Below are positions 1 to 9,831 of a DNA stretch of 64,000 bases, in pieces. The notes under the pieces are model-generated. The model did not search any database. It was not told the DNA's origin and saw only the letters and a list, made by a program, of their open reading frames with translations. Made by a program: the position numbers and the translations under genes. Positions within the stretch are counted from its first letter, which is position 1; every line of letters starts with the position of its first letter. The DNA lies in contig JAUIRK010000903.1 in the NCBI GenBank assembly GCA_030549495.1, positions 2,480,001-2,544,000 on the forward strand, read 5' to 3'. The DNA comes from Nectonema munidae (taxonomy: Eukaryota > Nematomorpha > Nectonematoida > Nectonematidae).

Positions 1-519
1 GTTATACTAACTAAATAATAGTACTTGATGACTACCTGGCTTCATTAAACTAATACAAATGGAGTCAAAAAGCAGACAACATTTTCGAGGTTTACGTGTA
101 ACACTTTAATATTGAATAGTCTAAAATAATTAAAATTACCTTCTAAAATTACTTTAATTCCTCTTATTTATCTCGTCAGTCGACTTGACCTCATTACTTA
201 CTACTAAGCGTAGAAAATTGTGTTTTGCGCCTTTATCAATAACTTAATTTAAAAGAATTTTTAATAACGTGTGTGAAATGGTATCGAAATAAGAATCGTC
301 AAATTATAAGTGTATATCAGAAATTGTGAATGATTTATATCATTAATATAACTCATGATATACTTGAAATTACACTGGTTTATCGCTGCTGCTGCTGCAA
401 AAGTGTAACAAAATTCTACACTTTTCCCTAAGAGTATTTGCTTTTATGGTAATACTCTCTCGGTTTAAACAATGCCTTGTTTTGAACTGAAAGATTATAC
501 TCATATAAAGATAGTATAA
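1..519. other. AT-rich non-coding stretch
   Basis: I see no gene here. There is a short (GCT)n run near 384-398, and a (CAA)n run begins at about 529 in the next feature. The strands are otherwise rich in stops. Confidence 0.5.
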
Positions 520-780
520 TCTAATTCGCAACAACAACAACAACATGATATACCTAAAATAGATCTTTTGGGCACTGTTGAAGAAAATTTTCAGGAAAGT
601 GAAAACAAACTAACGACTATTTTCAAAATAAGAAGCTGTGCTTTTAAAACAAGAGACTTCGAGTTTATATGGGAAAGTTATAAGGAAAAGTAAAAAATGA
701 AATACAATAATTTTTATAACTATTTTCCTACCCAATTTTAGGTTTATATATGATGAAACTAATTTAAGAATTCTAACAAG
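520..780 (+). CDS. two possible coding exons, unassigned protein
   Basis: An open frame from 520 to 689 encodes a short glutamine run followed by an ordinary mixed sequence that includes DFEFIWESYKEK. It ends at a GTAAAA donor at 690. A 52-bp AT-rich gap ends in TTTTAG, and a second open piece (742-780, reading FIYDETNLRILTR) keeps the frame and ends at a GTAATT donor. The phases of the two pieces agree (2 nt plus 1 nt). No family is recognised and no start codon is visible. In sequence this AT-rich such agreement could be chance. It would be the 3' part of a gene coming from the left and converging on PGAM5. Confidence 0.28.
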
Positions 781-1407
781 GTAATTCAACTATATTACTA
801 TTTTTAAAGAAAGTTTGATATAAACTTCAAGGAAAAAACATCAAATTTTATTTTCTGTTATAAAGAATAATTACTTTTTTTTATAAAGACAGTCATTGCC
901 ATGAATATTCACGCATCAGATGAAGTAAAAAGCTCCATTTAGCAGATTTTAATTCATTGATAGTGGTATTTGTTATAATTAACTTTTATCAAGACATTTT
1001 CTCAATTTGTGAACTGTTCGCAAATGATCTTCACTATAGAAAAATAAAAATGTCTTTTTTGAGGCTTACCAAACGCTGTTTCGATCAAGTAATATGCTAT
1101 ACTTATTTTTCTAATGATGAAAATTATTAAACACGGTTAAGTAAAAACCTTATTGATGAAAGGATGTGATATTTCGCATCCTCAAGGCTTCAATATGTCA
1201 TCCTGATTAAGTATTTGTGTTTCATCAATAAAGTTTTTTACTTGAGCTTGTTTACTTTGTTTCCTTAAAACTTTTTGATGGCTTGTCAGCACCAAAATCT
1301 TTGTTTGGATGTAAATTATTATTCATAGAAATTAAGATTAGTAAAAACGAAGTGGAAAGGAAGAAGAAGAATTATTTTAATATCAATATTGTCAAATGAG
1401 AAAATGA
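781..1407. other. intergenic, nothing recognised
   Basis: This stretch separates the possible plus-strand exons from the end of PGAM5. I find no long frame, RNA gene or clear repeat in it. It would hold the PGAM5 3' UTR, but no convincing poly(A) signal stands out. Confidence 0.4.
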
Positions 1408-2217
1408 TTAATTAACTGTAATCGCTTCTTTTGGAAAATGCCCAGTATCTCCGAAAGACCTTAGAGTCACGTAGCCATTAGGACTGAGAATGATGTGAGT
1501 GATACTGGCGTTGGGTAAAGACATTCTTAGCCACGCTTCAGGAGGTAATTGCATTGCACGACAGACGAAGTAGCGTATGACATTGGCATGACAAACATAA
1601 ATTTCATAGCTATCCTCACACTGACTGGGCGTAGCCCTGTAGAAGTATTTTCTAAAGGCTGATTCTATTCTCGGCCCGTCTATAAAATAATCTCTATCTT
1701 TAAGCTTGATTGATGATGGTTCTGGTTTGCAGGGAGAGCCTTCGCGGAGTAAATCTGTACTTTTAAGGGGTACGCTAGCGAGGTATTTCTGGATTGACAT
1801 TGTGGTTTCAATAGCACGCGTCATGCTGGAATGAACAATAACTTTGTACGGATAATTTAACTCACTCAGTCTTTTACCTGTCAATTCTGCTTGTTTGCGT
1901 CCAAGAGGAGTAAGGATCCTGCTTTGATCATGCTTGCCACTTTGTTCATACTGTCCGTGTCGTATTAAAAGTATGTGTCTGAACGCTGTACTAGACCTTT
2001 TATTTGCAGTGTCGTTTGAAGTATCAACATTGCCATCCGAATGAAACTTATCCCAATTCTCATTCCACTTTTTAAATATTTCAATCGGTTCCAAAGTTTC
2101 TGCAAAAATTTTGAAAGGAGAAGGAATTTTATTGTAGGCATAGGTAGAAATGCCAAAACCAACTACGGCAAAAGAAAAAAACTTCAAAGATTTTTGACAT
2201 GCTTTCGAAAATATGAC
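1408..2217 (-). CDS. PGAM5: PGAM5-like mitochondrial serine/threonine phosphatase, main exon
   Basis: PGAM5 belongs to the phosphoglycerate mutase fold but acts as a protein Ser/Thr/His phosphatase anchored in mitochondrial membranes, with roles in mitophagy and mitochondrial dynamics. Numbering from the lysine-rich start of the hydrophobic segment (codon at 2187), residues 2-19 form one N-terminal membrane segment. WNENWDKF at about 41-48 matches the PGAM5 WDxNWD multimerisation motif. The catalytic core follows: LIRHGQY (H77), SSMTRAIET (R124), LLREGSP (E149) and VCHANVIRY (H190). It ends at GDTGHFP, as in animal homologues (human is 289 residues). No ATG lies in frame. The codon at 2185-2187 is TTG, and just upstream minus-strand TTTTTTGTAG at 2218 is a strong splice acceptor. 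I therefore extend the exon to 2217 and infer an unseen short first exon carrying the Met. The core looks intact. Confidence 0.93.
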   Translation of the reverse strand, partial: VIFSKACQKSLKFFSFAVVGFGISTYAYNKIPSPFKIFAETLEPIEIFKKWNENWDKFHSDGNVDTSNDTANKRSSTAFRHILLIRHGQYEQSGKHDQSRILTPLGRKQAELTGKRLSELNYPYKVIVHSSMTRAIETTMSIQKYLASVPLKSTDLLREGSPCKPEPSSIKLKDRDYFIDGPRIESAFRKYFYRATPSQCEDSYEIYVCHANVIRYFVCRAMQLPPEAWLRMSLPNASITHIILSPNGYVTLRSFGDTGHFPKEAITVN

Positions 2218-2667
2218 CTACAAAAAATTTGAAAATGTATGTTTAGAATACTTATACTTTTGCGATAGAAAATTATAATATAGATAAGACAAATTAACAC
2301 TTCATTAGAGGACAAGTATTTCAAAATGACTAAGGTGCATGAGGAAGATTCTTTATAACTCGCTTATCAAATTTTTTTGTCGTTAGAACAATGTCAGAGT
2401 ATTTAATGAGAAAATTTTTTCTAATGAACTTTTTACATTTGGAAGAAATTTTTTTACATCTTGCTAATTTTCTAGATTATTTATGGGCAAAAATTTATTT
2501 TAATCTATCATATATTCTCAAAATTATTCAGCGGCAAATTTATGTTAATATTTATCAAATATTCGTTATATCTCTTAACCGATCGTAGGTTAAATTAGTA
2601 TTTTACTCTTAATTAGGCCAGTAAAAAAGGTAGCTCAAAAGTCCACACAATTACACATGTAGTTTTT

Positions 2668-2844
2668 TCAAAAATTTAAAATCATGTGCTTAAATTTTAT
2701 CGTCCAAATAGAACAATGGTTCCTACCTTTTTCAGACGGAGTAGCATTTACAGGTTTCGCAGGGCCTATTTTAACATTAATAATGGGAGGACCTTGATCG
2801 CTCGACAAGTTTAGTTGACCCTCGGCTGAAAGAAATAGGCTCAT
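2668..2844 (-). CDS. exon-like open frame, unassigned
   Basis: A 58-residue frame runs from ATG at 2844 to TGA at 2668. Its central part (2727-2825) looks exonic. It is preceded by CTTTCAG, followed by a GTAGGA donor, open in only one frame, and has ordinary amino-acid use (GPPIINVKIGPAKPVNATPS). Read from the ATG, it begins with the short hydrophobic run MSLFLSA, which could be part of a signal sequence. It lies 5' of PGAM5 on the same strand, but its exit phase does not fit the strong PGAM5 acceptor at 2218. Joining would need a weaker AG at about 2202. It may belong to another gene. No family is recognised. Confidence 0.33.
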   Translation of the reverse strand: MSLFLSAEGQLNLSSDQGPPIINVKIGPAKPVNATPSEKGRNHCSIWTIKFKHMILNF

Positions 2845-2879
2845 CCCTAAAAATATTATTCTGTATATATAGTGAGAGT

Positions 2880-2990
2880 TGAGAAAATCTCTGGCAACCC
2901 CACTTATTTATACTTTTTCAACTCCGACTCCATCTATTTGTAATTTGGAAACTACAACTCTGTTTCTATTTATAATTGTGTAACATCAGT
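2880..2990. repeat. AACTCCGACTCC-type dispersed repeat fragment
   Basis: The stretch with TTTTTCAACTCCGACTCCA resembles sequence near 4840-4870 and, inverted, 41820-41850. It looks like a decayed dispersed repeat with no coding potential. Confidence 0.3.
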
Positions 2991-3269
2991 TTTTCTCTTT
3001 CAAATAAGTTATGTAAAATTGCTTTAGAAACATCAGTTATAAATTACTGACTCACTAGTTAGTTTCCAATCTATAACTAATGCGAAAAGTGCAATTACAT
3101 GTACCATATTTCAAGGTTGTTTTTTAGAATTGAAAATGTCCTGAATTTTACACGTAATTTGCAATGAAAAATTTAAGCATTTTGCTAAAAATGTCAACAT
3201 AATTTATTAATATGTTGTTTTATTGGTTTGCATTTGTCTTCAAAGAGGTTTTCAGATTATTGTCTATAA

Positions 3270-4590
3270 TAGTGATGGGATGATAGTTAAATTTTGTAGG
3301 ATGCCGATTCTTAAAAATACACGATTCCGATTCTTTTCACATTGAAAGTTTATATTGTCTTTGATAAAGTTGAGAAAACAAAAAAAATCAAAATTTTTCG
3401 ATATTTTTATACTCAACACGAATGATAATAATTACTTTATAAAACTTTACCACAGATGGTAAAAACATTTTAAAAACGATAATAGATCCTAAAATGATAT
3501 AAAATCCTACTTTAACAAATGTGAACTCAACAAATAGTATTACTTATTTTACTCTCTATCCATGTCGCAGTCAGAAGAAAAATTCGAAAAATTATAATAA
3601 AAAAAAACGATCTCTCTATTAACAAACAATGTCCCATAAATAGAACATAGACAAAGCCGCGTTTTGATGGAATTCAAAACGAATTGACCAAAAAAGCGTC
3701 TGCTTTAAGTGGACTGATCGATTAATTGCATCCCGAAAATACAGACAAACCACACAACGGACCTCTTGACCGCATTTTCAAAACTGCTATTTTGTCTTGG
3801 GCAATTGATGCCAAACTAAAGTAGGCATTTACCTGATTACATGCTTTAACAATAAACCCAAGATCTACAAGATGCTAAGAACAAAAGTGCCCTGAAGTAT
3901 TTGGATTATCATTTCCAATTAAAACTCTTTATCCCAACCCACAGAAGGCAGAAATAAAAACTCCTAATCATAAGCCTAACTATCATCAAAGAATATAATA
4001 TACAAAAAAGAACATTACATCAAAACTATTTCCCTTTCTCTCAGTTCAACTCGTCTTCACAGTCACACAATTTATATTTAGTTTCTTGATAAAGACTCTA
4101 TGAACAAGTTTATTTGAAAAATTCGAAAAAGTTGAGTACATTTCTTTATTTATTTTCTTATTCATATTCATATATTTAAAATAATTTATTTTTAAAACAA
4201 TAAAAAAACTATGTATAAATAATCAATCATAATAAAACCCATCGCTAAAAAATTATAATGAGGAAACATTAACATTTCTCCAGTTTCTTCTGACATTTCA
4301 TTTCTTTTTGGAGAATACAAATTTCCTGCAATACTAAATAATCTTTCAGATTCTACATAAGATGGAGGTGCATTCAAATACTTTTTTGCAAGAAAAGCCA
4401 TATTAGAGAGACTATTTTCATTAATATGCCACGACATCAAAGGAATATCATTTTGACTTATCAATTCCATGTGATCATAAAGATGTTTTTTTCAAAAAAT
4501 TAATTAAAGAATCGGGACGTAGCTGTAAATTTTTCCGATACATGAAAAAAATCCCAATTCTCACGATTCCGATTAATCGTCTCATCACTA
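3270..4590 (-). mobile_element. hAT transposon, decayed, with 8-bp target duplication
   Basis: The left end TAGTGATGGGATGAT and the inverted right end TAGTGATGAGACGAT match at 13 of 15 bases. The outer flanks GTCTATAA (3262-3269) and GCCTATAA (4591-4598) agree at 7 of 8 bases, the 8-bp duplication expected of hAT elements. Inverted CGATTCCGATT-like sequence lies just inside both ends. Only the C-terminal part of a transposase is readable, on the minus strand. At 1.3 kb the element is internally deleted or decayed. Confidence 0.85.
4192..4470 (-). pseudogene. hAT transposase C-terminal dimerisation region
   Basis: This 92-residue frame carries the hAT C-terminal signature: PLMSWHINENSLSNMAFLAK, then KYLNAPPSYVESERLFSIAG, then LYSPKRNEMS. 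In hAT transposases this region mediates dimerisation and follows the last catalytic glutamate. The frame lies wholly within the hAT element bounded by TAGTGATG ends. The N-terminal BED finger and RNase H-like core are not readable, so it is a fragment. Confidence 0.85.
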
Positions 4591-4669
4591 GCCTATAACT
4601 TATTTATCCAAGCCAAAACAGAGGCATTTAAAAACTAAATTTATTCTAAATGATTTTTTCATAAGTTTC

Positions 4670-5010
4670 AAAATAAAATTCAGAAACTTTTTTTCTCATA
4701 AACTGAGCTTTGTTCTTCTACAAGGTATTTGTGTAGTAAAAAAAGTTGATTCTTTCATTTTATTCAATTTTTCAATGAGTGGCAAAAACTAAAGAGAGCG
4801 TCTATGATTGTATTTTAACAAACATGAATTATTTTCATGTACGACCCCGACTCCTCAAAGCGTGCGACTCAACAACCCTGTATATAACTTGGGAAAAAAT
4901 ATTCATAGTTCTTTTTATATACGTGAAACCTAAATATAACAGAACGGCGAGTGTCCAAATTTTCGCGTATAAAGAAGGAAAGAAATTTTCACGTATCCAA
5001 ACCTGTTCAG
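4670..5010. repeat. dispersed repeat, inverted partner at 41.8-42.1 kb
   Basis: CATAAACTGAGCTTTGTTCT (near 4697) matches the reverse complement of sequence near 42070-42090 with few changes. Flanking pieces also correspond in inverse order, including CAATTTTTCAATGAGTG and the GACCCCGACTCCTC region. This indicates an old dispersed element of about 300 bp. The open frames across it (4779-5018 and its antisense) are probably chance. Confidence 0.45.
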
Positions 5011-5299
5011 ATACTTGAGGTTCTACTGTCAATTTTAAGAAATAAATTAAACTTGTATTATTTTTCCCAAAAAGTTACTTTTTCAATTTGCATAGCATCA
5101 GATTCAAAAAACAAAAAGTCAGACAGTTTTTAAGTTTTTTTAATTATCTGGCACAACAGCCTTCTTTCCGGCCCTCCACTGACAAAACCATAAAAAAGGC
5201 GCTGAGATTTCGTACAGACTCTGCGTACCACTTAGTTATAGAAAAACACAACTTAGTCAAATACCAATTTAGTAAAAAACTATAAGAAAACTTAATTTA

Positions 5300-5780
5300 A
5301 TATGAGAGCTGCATCTGTTTCTTCTCAATTCAGCTCAGTGTGGGGCATAACTTTGCTTACAGCGCACGGAAAATCATGTAGGCGTAGCCAGACGATTGCG
5401 TCTCATTGACTTGATACTTATAAAAGCTGAAAACCCTTTTCACATGCCCAACTAATCAGTAGTTGCGGAACAATTTTAGGAGTTAGCATAGTTCATAAGA
5501 GAACATTGTTTGTGCTTTGTTTCCCGTTTCATCAGCCTGCCTATCTATGAGTCAAATCGACTGGTTCAACAGATAACCAATCAATGATATGGGCATAAGA
5601 TGTCTAAGGTCCAGGAAGTAATGTATTAACTCAGCCTTGATCAGTAAGAGGTGACGGCCAACTTCTTAGCGAAATTCGACATTTGGCCCGCACTGTCAAA
5701 AGATTGAACATTTGCTGTCTATGTTCTTCATTCATAGGATCCGACTTTAGGATAAAAGCTCCGGGCTTAAACTTGAAATT
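5300..5780. other. less AT-rich unique stretch, nothing assigned
   Basis: The base composition is more balanced than its surroundings (5340-5720), which can mark a buried coding relic or an inserted element. I could not read a conserved protein on either strand. TATAAAAG at 5419 and TCAGT at 5456 are spaced roughly like a TATA box and an arthropod initiator. Confidence 0.3.
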
Positions 5781-5885
5781 AAATTATAAAGAATTTAAAA
5801 AATAATTTAAAGGAAAAATATACTTTGCATAAAAATAAAAACACTAGATTTTTATATTTGTAAAGAATACAAATTAAAATGGTTC

Positions 5886-5985
5886 CGTGTTCATTTCTCC
5901 TTTCACTCCAAACATAGGTATCATTGGTACTCCCATTCATTTGTCCTTTCACTCTAAACATAGGTATCATTGGTACTCCCATTCG
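5886..5985. repeat. tandem repeat, two units of ~47 bp
   Basis: Two adjacent copies of a unit containing CATAGGTATCATTGGTACTC occur back to back, differing at a few bases. A short frame across them on the minus strand simply reflects the repeat. Confidence 0.7.
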
Positions 5986-6576
5986 TTTCGTTTTTCGTTT
6001 GAAAAGTAGGGATCAATTAAGTTTCAATATTAAGAAGGGTAATATGAAGGTGTTATTGATTTAGTAGTTGTTATAAAGACATCCTGGAATATAGATATTT
6101 AGTTATTATTCATTTCAGTACAGGTGTGTCATGTGAGTGAGAAACCAAAACTCATTGTAGCTTGTTTAAAAAAAATCCTACAGATAACATTTATTCGCCT
6201 TTACTACATTAGATGGGTTAAAAATTCAATAAAAAATTTTGAGGCCAAAATGTTTTTTGTATACATTCTATTTTCTTGATATCCTTGATGGTAACTGTTG
6301 CAAACTTTTAATTTAATGGCATTAAAAGCAGGGGCGCACATCCTCAAAATTATTGGAGGGGGGGGGCGAAATTTTTTTTTTTGCAATTTTCAAAATTAGT
6401 GGTCTGGAAATACCACGGGAGACCAAATATCCTTTAAAATAGAGTGTATTAAGCGCATACCCTGAAGTCCTAAATTTATAAGACTACATTATATTTTTTT
6501 TACAAAATTGGTGAATTTAAATACTATACTTCCAGCGAAAATATTTTAATTAAATTTGCATATCGAATATAGTGCG

Positions 6577-7165
6577 CAGAAAAAATGCCCCCAATTAAAA
6601 AGTAGGAAAAAATGCCCCCAATTAAAAAGTAGGAAAAAATGCCCCAATTTAAATTAGGAAAAAATGCCCCAACACAAAAAATTTCAAAAAATTATTAATT
6701 AAATTTTTTAAAAAAGATATGTCAAATAAAGATTTTTTGTAAAAAAAAAGTTAACTTTTCATTTAAAACATTTAAAATTTAATTAAAGTAAACTAAAAAA
6801 CTCAGCATACGACAATTTTTTAAATACAAAATTTTTTTTTATAAAACAGCAAATATTTTTGGACTTTGTGTGTATCAAAACACTTTCTAAATATAATTTA
6901 TATTTTAACTGATTTTAAGAACACATTCCCATAAATCTGCACCTTTGCTATTGTTTTCAAGAACTTTATAAAGAAAAAACCCTATAGATTAAGAAATTTT
7001 AGAAATTTAGCCTTTCAAAACGGTACCAAATAAAAATATTTATATAATTTAAAAAATCTTGAAAATCATAAATTAGGGGGCATTTTTTCCTACTTTTTAA
7101 TTGGGGGCATTTATTTCGGGGGCATTTTTTCTAGAGGCATTTTTTCCGGGAGCATTTTTACTTAC
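6577..7165. mobile_element. foldback insertion with repeated AATGCCCC arms
   Basis: The left arm has several copies of AAAAAATGCCCCCAATTAAA (6585-6675). The right arm has the inverse, TTTAATTGGGGGCATTT and kin (7075-7160). The matching position in the paralogous element near 21700 lacks this block, so it arrived after the two copies separated. The interior is AT-rich and non-coding. Confidence 0.65.
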
Positions 7166-7678
7166 AACCATCAAATATACACTAGTTAAAAAAATCCAAA
7201 AATGTTAGGGGGTGGAATAGGCTTTTCATTTGAAAAATGATGTAGTCTACCAGGCACATTACAGGAATTGATGAAAGGATATCTGATTCATAGAGAAAAC
7301 AAATAACTAAAGGTTCGATAGTTTTATATGAGTGAATGTAGTCTAAAGGCAAAGGGTCTACTAGACACCCTGCGATGTTTATATGAAAAAATGTGATTGA
7401 TTCAGGGGCAAGGGTATAAAACGAAGTTATAATTGTGCAAACAAAAATAAAACAAAAAATTAAGATCGCATTATTTCATTATACAAGCTACAAAAATCTA
7501 CAAAAAGTAAAATAACTGTTAACATTTTGCAATGATTTGCCTTTTATAATAATTTTTAAGGAAAAAAAGTCTATCAGAAAAAGTTATAGAGCTTCAACAA
7601 AAACTAAAAAATTTTAGTGCATAACTTAAGTTTTTTGAAAACTAATTTGACGTATCCCCTACAGCATACTCTATCTAT

Positions 7679-7760
7679 GGGTGGCATGGCAGGTTGGTTG
7701 AGATGATGGACATAGCACGGAAGCCTCTGGATTCGATTCCTCATCGATACAAATTTGTTC
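7679..7760 (+). repeat. tRNA-derived SINE head (A and B box)
   Basis: GGCAGGTTGGTTGAG resembles a polymerase III A box, and GGATTCGATTCC (7729-7740) is a near-perfect B box at tRNA-like spacing. There is no intact cloverleaf, so this is a SINE head rather than a tRNA gene. The same unit occurs inverted at 21139-21212 in the sister element, so it was inside the ancestral copy. Confidence 0.65.
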
Positions 7761-8041
7761 ATAGTTTGACATAAGCGGTACATCAGTGCCTGGTCAATGA
7801 AAATACATCCACTGCACCACTCAAAATTGAAAAATTTGCTACATAATTAACATAAGAGAGAAAGGAAACAAAATAAACTAATAAAGCAATTTTCACTATT
7901 TTAAAATGGAACCGTCTGTTCTCAGAATAATTTCAAAATAATAGGAGGCATAAAGAATGAGAGTTTATTTGATATTTTCAAGTTTTTATAAGCAGCAAAA
8001 GACAACGTTAGCCCTTATAATTAAAAAATTATTTAAATATC

Positions 8042-8433
8042 GGTCGACAGACATTTGGCCCCATAGACAATTTGCCCCCTGACAAATTGTTTCATAGGCT
8101 ATTAGTTTCATCAATCTTTGTTTATTATGTGTAAAATTATTAAATAATTTTATAATCTTGTTTATTTTATCTCTATTAAATTATTTCAAATTAATCAATT
8201 TATCTCTTAATTTTTTAGAATTGTCCATGAGACAAAATGTGTTATGAAAATAACGGGGCGAATTGTCCATGAAACAAAATGTCTTATGAAAATAATGGGG
8301 CGAATTGTCCATGGGACGAACTGTCTTATGAAAATAATGGGGCGAATTGTCCATGGGACGAACTGTCTTATGAAAATAATGAGGCGAACTGTCTTATGAA
8401 AATAATGGGGCGAAATGTCCGAGGACCAAACTA
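8042..8433. mobile_element. nested MITE carrying a 42-bp tandem array
   Basis: The ends form an inverted repeat: GGTCGACAGACATTTGGCCC on the left, and GGTCCTCGGACATTTCGCCC read inward from the right. Between about 8215 and 8420 lie four to five units of ~42 bp containing GGGGCGAATTGTCCATG and GACGAACTGTCTTATG. A matching, slightly shorter version lies inverted at about 20460-20810, so this MITE was already inside the host element before that element multiplied. Confidence 0.6.
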
Positions 8434-9831
8434 ACATAAATCAAAGTATACGAGAAAAGAAAATCATTGCGTTTTTTTTTTGAATATTTCTGTCTATAAA
8501 TAAAATTCTGACAGCTGTCATAAATAGATCAAGTACATTTTTAACAACTGAAACATTTTGTTTCGATATTATATTTTTATTATAATAATCAACAAATTTT
8601 CTTAAAAAAAATGATTTGATTATGTAGTGTTACTTCGAATCGTGAATATCGAATTAGTCGAATCGAACATTATAAAAATATCTCTGCTCAAATATTAAGC
8701 AAATAGAGTATTCTTGCTTTTAAACTGAATAGATAGTCAAAATATTCATTTCAAAATAACTATTGAAAAAAATTTCTTGACTTGAAAAAATTAAAGTTTT
8801 CAAATGTTACAAAATGTAGCAAACGTAGTGATAAAGATTAAGTGACTTTTGTTAAAAAAAAATTCTTAGCGCGAGTCTAACAATATTCATTGATATAAAA
8901 TTGTAACGATTGAAAACTATTTTAATTTAACTCTAAATGCAAATTAGACAGAAGCAGTGGTTTAGCGAAAAAAAGTTGATAGAAGCGGCACAATTTAAAA
9001 ACAAAAAACTTGAGCAGCATTATTTATACTTTCTTTATCCTTTCATTGGAGAAATTTTCAAAAACTGATATCGCATAAGATGCATGGGGCACCATGCGGT
9101 ACATAGGAGTGTGGGCACGGCCCCTCATGCCCCAGCCTAGCTACGTCACTGGAGAGAAGAAAGCTGAATGACATAGGAGAGCTTAACAAGAGAAGAGGGC
9201 TTGAATGAAATAAGAGAGCTTGAGTGAATGATTGAGTTTTAGCAGAGAAAGCGGAAGAGAAAAACAGAGGAGAGAGAAAGAGAAATAGAATCACTGTGAC
9301 AGAAGATGAGAAAATCTAGTGGATCATCAACATGTGTTTGCTTAAAAATACTACAGAGGAGACACTGTGATAAACATTGCTGACTTATTGTGTGCATATT
9401 GAAGCAATGGATTATTATTATATAGCTCTCACGCATCGTCTGTAAAATATGTTCGATAGGAATTTCAGAGCAGCTTGGCATGATGTTTGATTGATTCGAA
9501 AGTCTCCATTCCTTCTATGCGATCATCATACATGTTTTATAAACAAGCAGCAACTCTTACTTATATAAAATTATTGGCCCTTGATTAAAAGATCATGCTC
9601 TTGAAAAGGCAACACAAAATTATCCATGACTGAAACATGGTCTTTTTAAAAAGTCTGTCCCAGAATTTATTGATAGTCAATGAATTATATAATCATGAGA
9701 GCAGAGTGAATTATTATATAGAGGATGAATAATGCTTTATATCTTACATAACATGGAAAAAAGGAAGGAAATACGGACTCCGTAGAGTGTATGTATCTAA
9801 CGAAGTTGTGACTGAGTCCCTGCAAATTTTG

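Larger units (their letters stand above)
6329..9549 (-). mobile_element. hAT-like element, inverted copy of 19578-21956, one end lost
   Basis: It begins with CAGGGGCGCACATCC, followed by a G-run and TTTGCAATTTTCAAAAT. It parallels the reverse complement of 19578-21956 over nearly its full length: the CCACGGGAGACC block, a tRNA-like SINE, a 42-bp tandem array, and the AGCTTGGCATGATGTTTGAT end region. The homology stops near 9549, before the other terminal repeat. It carries an extra ~0.6-kb foldback insertion (6577-7165) absent from the other copy. No transposase is readable, so it is non-autonomous or fully decayed. Confidence 0.75.

Noticed and set aside
7679-7760. tRNA gene
   Set aside because: A and B box-like sequences are present, but the acceptor and anticodon stems do not pair and an inverted copy sits in a sister transposon. 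It is a SINE head.
8207-8437. Minus-strand 76-codon protein
   Set aside because: It is a translation of the 42-bp tandem array.
9058-9481. Two minus-strand coding frames
   Set aside because: They fall in a purine-rich segment of the hAT-like element and have a matching low-complexity frame in the other copy (19826-20026).
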